Shown: one piece after another, positions 63,523 through 64,000 of the stretch
Numbering within the stretch: position 1 is the first letter of the stretch
How the letters are laid out: each line of letters begins with the position of its first letter
DNA from: Pezizomycotina sp. ARF18
Taxonomy: Eukaryota; Ascomycota
Assembly (NCBI GenBank): GCA_002224055.1
Contig: AZLU01000025.1
Location: 175,753 to 239,752 of the forward strand
Direction of reading: 5' to 3'
Length of the DNA stretch: 64,000 bases
Notes under the pieces: model-generated
What the model was told of the DNA's origin: nothing
Databases searched by the model: none
The model's input: the letters and a program-made list of their open reading frames with translations, nothing else
Program-made: the position numbers and the translations under genes

Positions 63523-64000
63523 TTAGTCTTCATTCTTTTGCTTCTGTCTTAGAGTGCCGATCACCAACCATTTCTTCCTCTCGGTTGGGTTTTCTGCGCC
63601 CCTATCCTTGAGCCACTCCGCTCTTCACCATCGACGTTTCTTTCAATTATCTTTTCGATTTCTAGGCCGTAGCTGTTGATCATTTCAAAGAACCCTGCTA
63701 CCATTTTTCTGCAGGTATGCAAGCCTGCGACGATAAACGCTCTTCCTTCCGATCCCTCTACAAGAAATGTAGTATACTTTTCACCAGATTCTCGTGTTCA
63801 CAATCTCTCCATAACGTATCTGCTGCTATAACTACCGTAAACGAATGCGCAAATTTCTGTAAGACTTCCTCGTCGAGTTTCCCCATGCGTGACCGTAAAC
63901 AAGTATCTCGGGTGGTGGTGTATCTAATGCAGCAGCAGCAGCTTTTTCGAGGGACGCTTTGTTCAATTCCAGGTTGTCCTTGATGATTTCTAAGATCTCG
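63523..64000 (-). CDS. METTL21/nicotinamide N-methyltransferase-like methyltransferase, 5' part outside the window
   Basis: Only the C-terminal part is present. Following frames leftward from the edge gives EIIKDNLELNKASLEKAA, LVYGHAWGKLDEEVLQKFAH, TVVIAADTLW (the post-motif of family 16 methyltransferases), HENLVKSILHFL, GSEGRAFIVAGLHTCRKMVA, GFFEMINSYGLEIEKIIERN, EWLKDRG and ERKKWLVIGTLRQKQKNED before TAA (63523-63525). This pattern matches the fungal proteins usually annotated as nicotinamide N-methyltransferase Nnt1, which belong with protein-lysine methyltransferases of the METTL21 group. SAM motif I must lie beyond the edge. Yeast EFM7 (NNT1), which modifies the EF-1alpha N-terminus, is related but its C-terminus as I recall it differs, so orthology is not claimed. 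Confidence 0.75.

Noticed and set aside
63523-64000. Calling the last gene EFM7.
   Set aside because: The visible C-terminus fits the fungal Nnt1-annotated METTL21-like proteins better than yeast EFM7 as I recall it, and the SAM-binding part is outside the window.

Overview
The window looks like nuclear DNA of a filamentous ascomycete (Pezizomycotina). The genes are interrupted by short GT-AG introns, and the EF-1alpha gene has seven of them. Several proteins match the fungal forms of their families: SLS1, EFR3, GID4/Vid24, NSE3, EFG1 and glycogenin. Intergenic DNA is AT-rich and full of simple repeats and A or T homopolymers of 20-36 bases. I cannot place it to genus.

Layout. 2.4-4.2 kb (-): ferric reductase-like protein. 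5.0-6.2 kb (+): nucleoside hydrolase. 8.8-12.0 kb (+): glycogenin. 13.0-13.8 kb (-): EFG1. 14.04-14.16 kb (+): intron-containing tRNA-Val(AAC). 14.8-17.9 kb (-): SLS1. 19.0-19.7 kb (-): unrecognised small protein. 22.0-25.8 kb (+): EFR3. 27.2-28.5 kb (+): HUT1-type nucleotide-sugar transporter. 28.76-29.03 kb: candidate small DNA transposon. 29.3-31.6 kb (+): unrecognised exon-like pieces. 32.5-34.2 kb (-): NSE3. 35.9-38.3 kb (-): tef1. 41.1-43.8 kb (-): PP2A scaffold subunit. 45.3-47.7 kb (+): PheRS beta. 49.2-51.4 kb (-): GID4/Vid24. 51.4-57.5 kb: gene-free gap rich in simple repeats. 57.5-60.7 kb (+): galactonate dehydratase-like enzyme with a 1.74-kb intron. 61.3-62.1 kb (-): ALKBH6-like. 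62.5-63.4 kb (+): EFM4. 63.5 kb to the end (-): a second lysine-methyltransferase-like gene, cut by the window edge.

Almost every conserved gene, including the indispensable tef1 and PheRS beta, changes reading frame every 100-300 bases at small indels, mostly the loss of one base from a doublet or short run. The reading I prefer is an uncorrected long-read assembly rather than a set of pseudogenes. Gene calls therefore rest on motifs followed across frames, and exon edges are approximate unless stated.

Most genes are unrelated housekeeping loci. The clearest functional link is translation elongation: tef1 (EF-1alpha), the methyltransferase EFM4 that modifies EF-1alpha, and a second METTL21/NNMT-like methyltransferase tail-to-tail with EFM4, all within 28 kb. 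No virus-like or LTR element with recognisable coding domains was seen.
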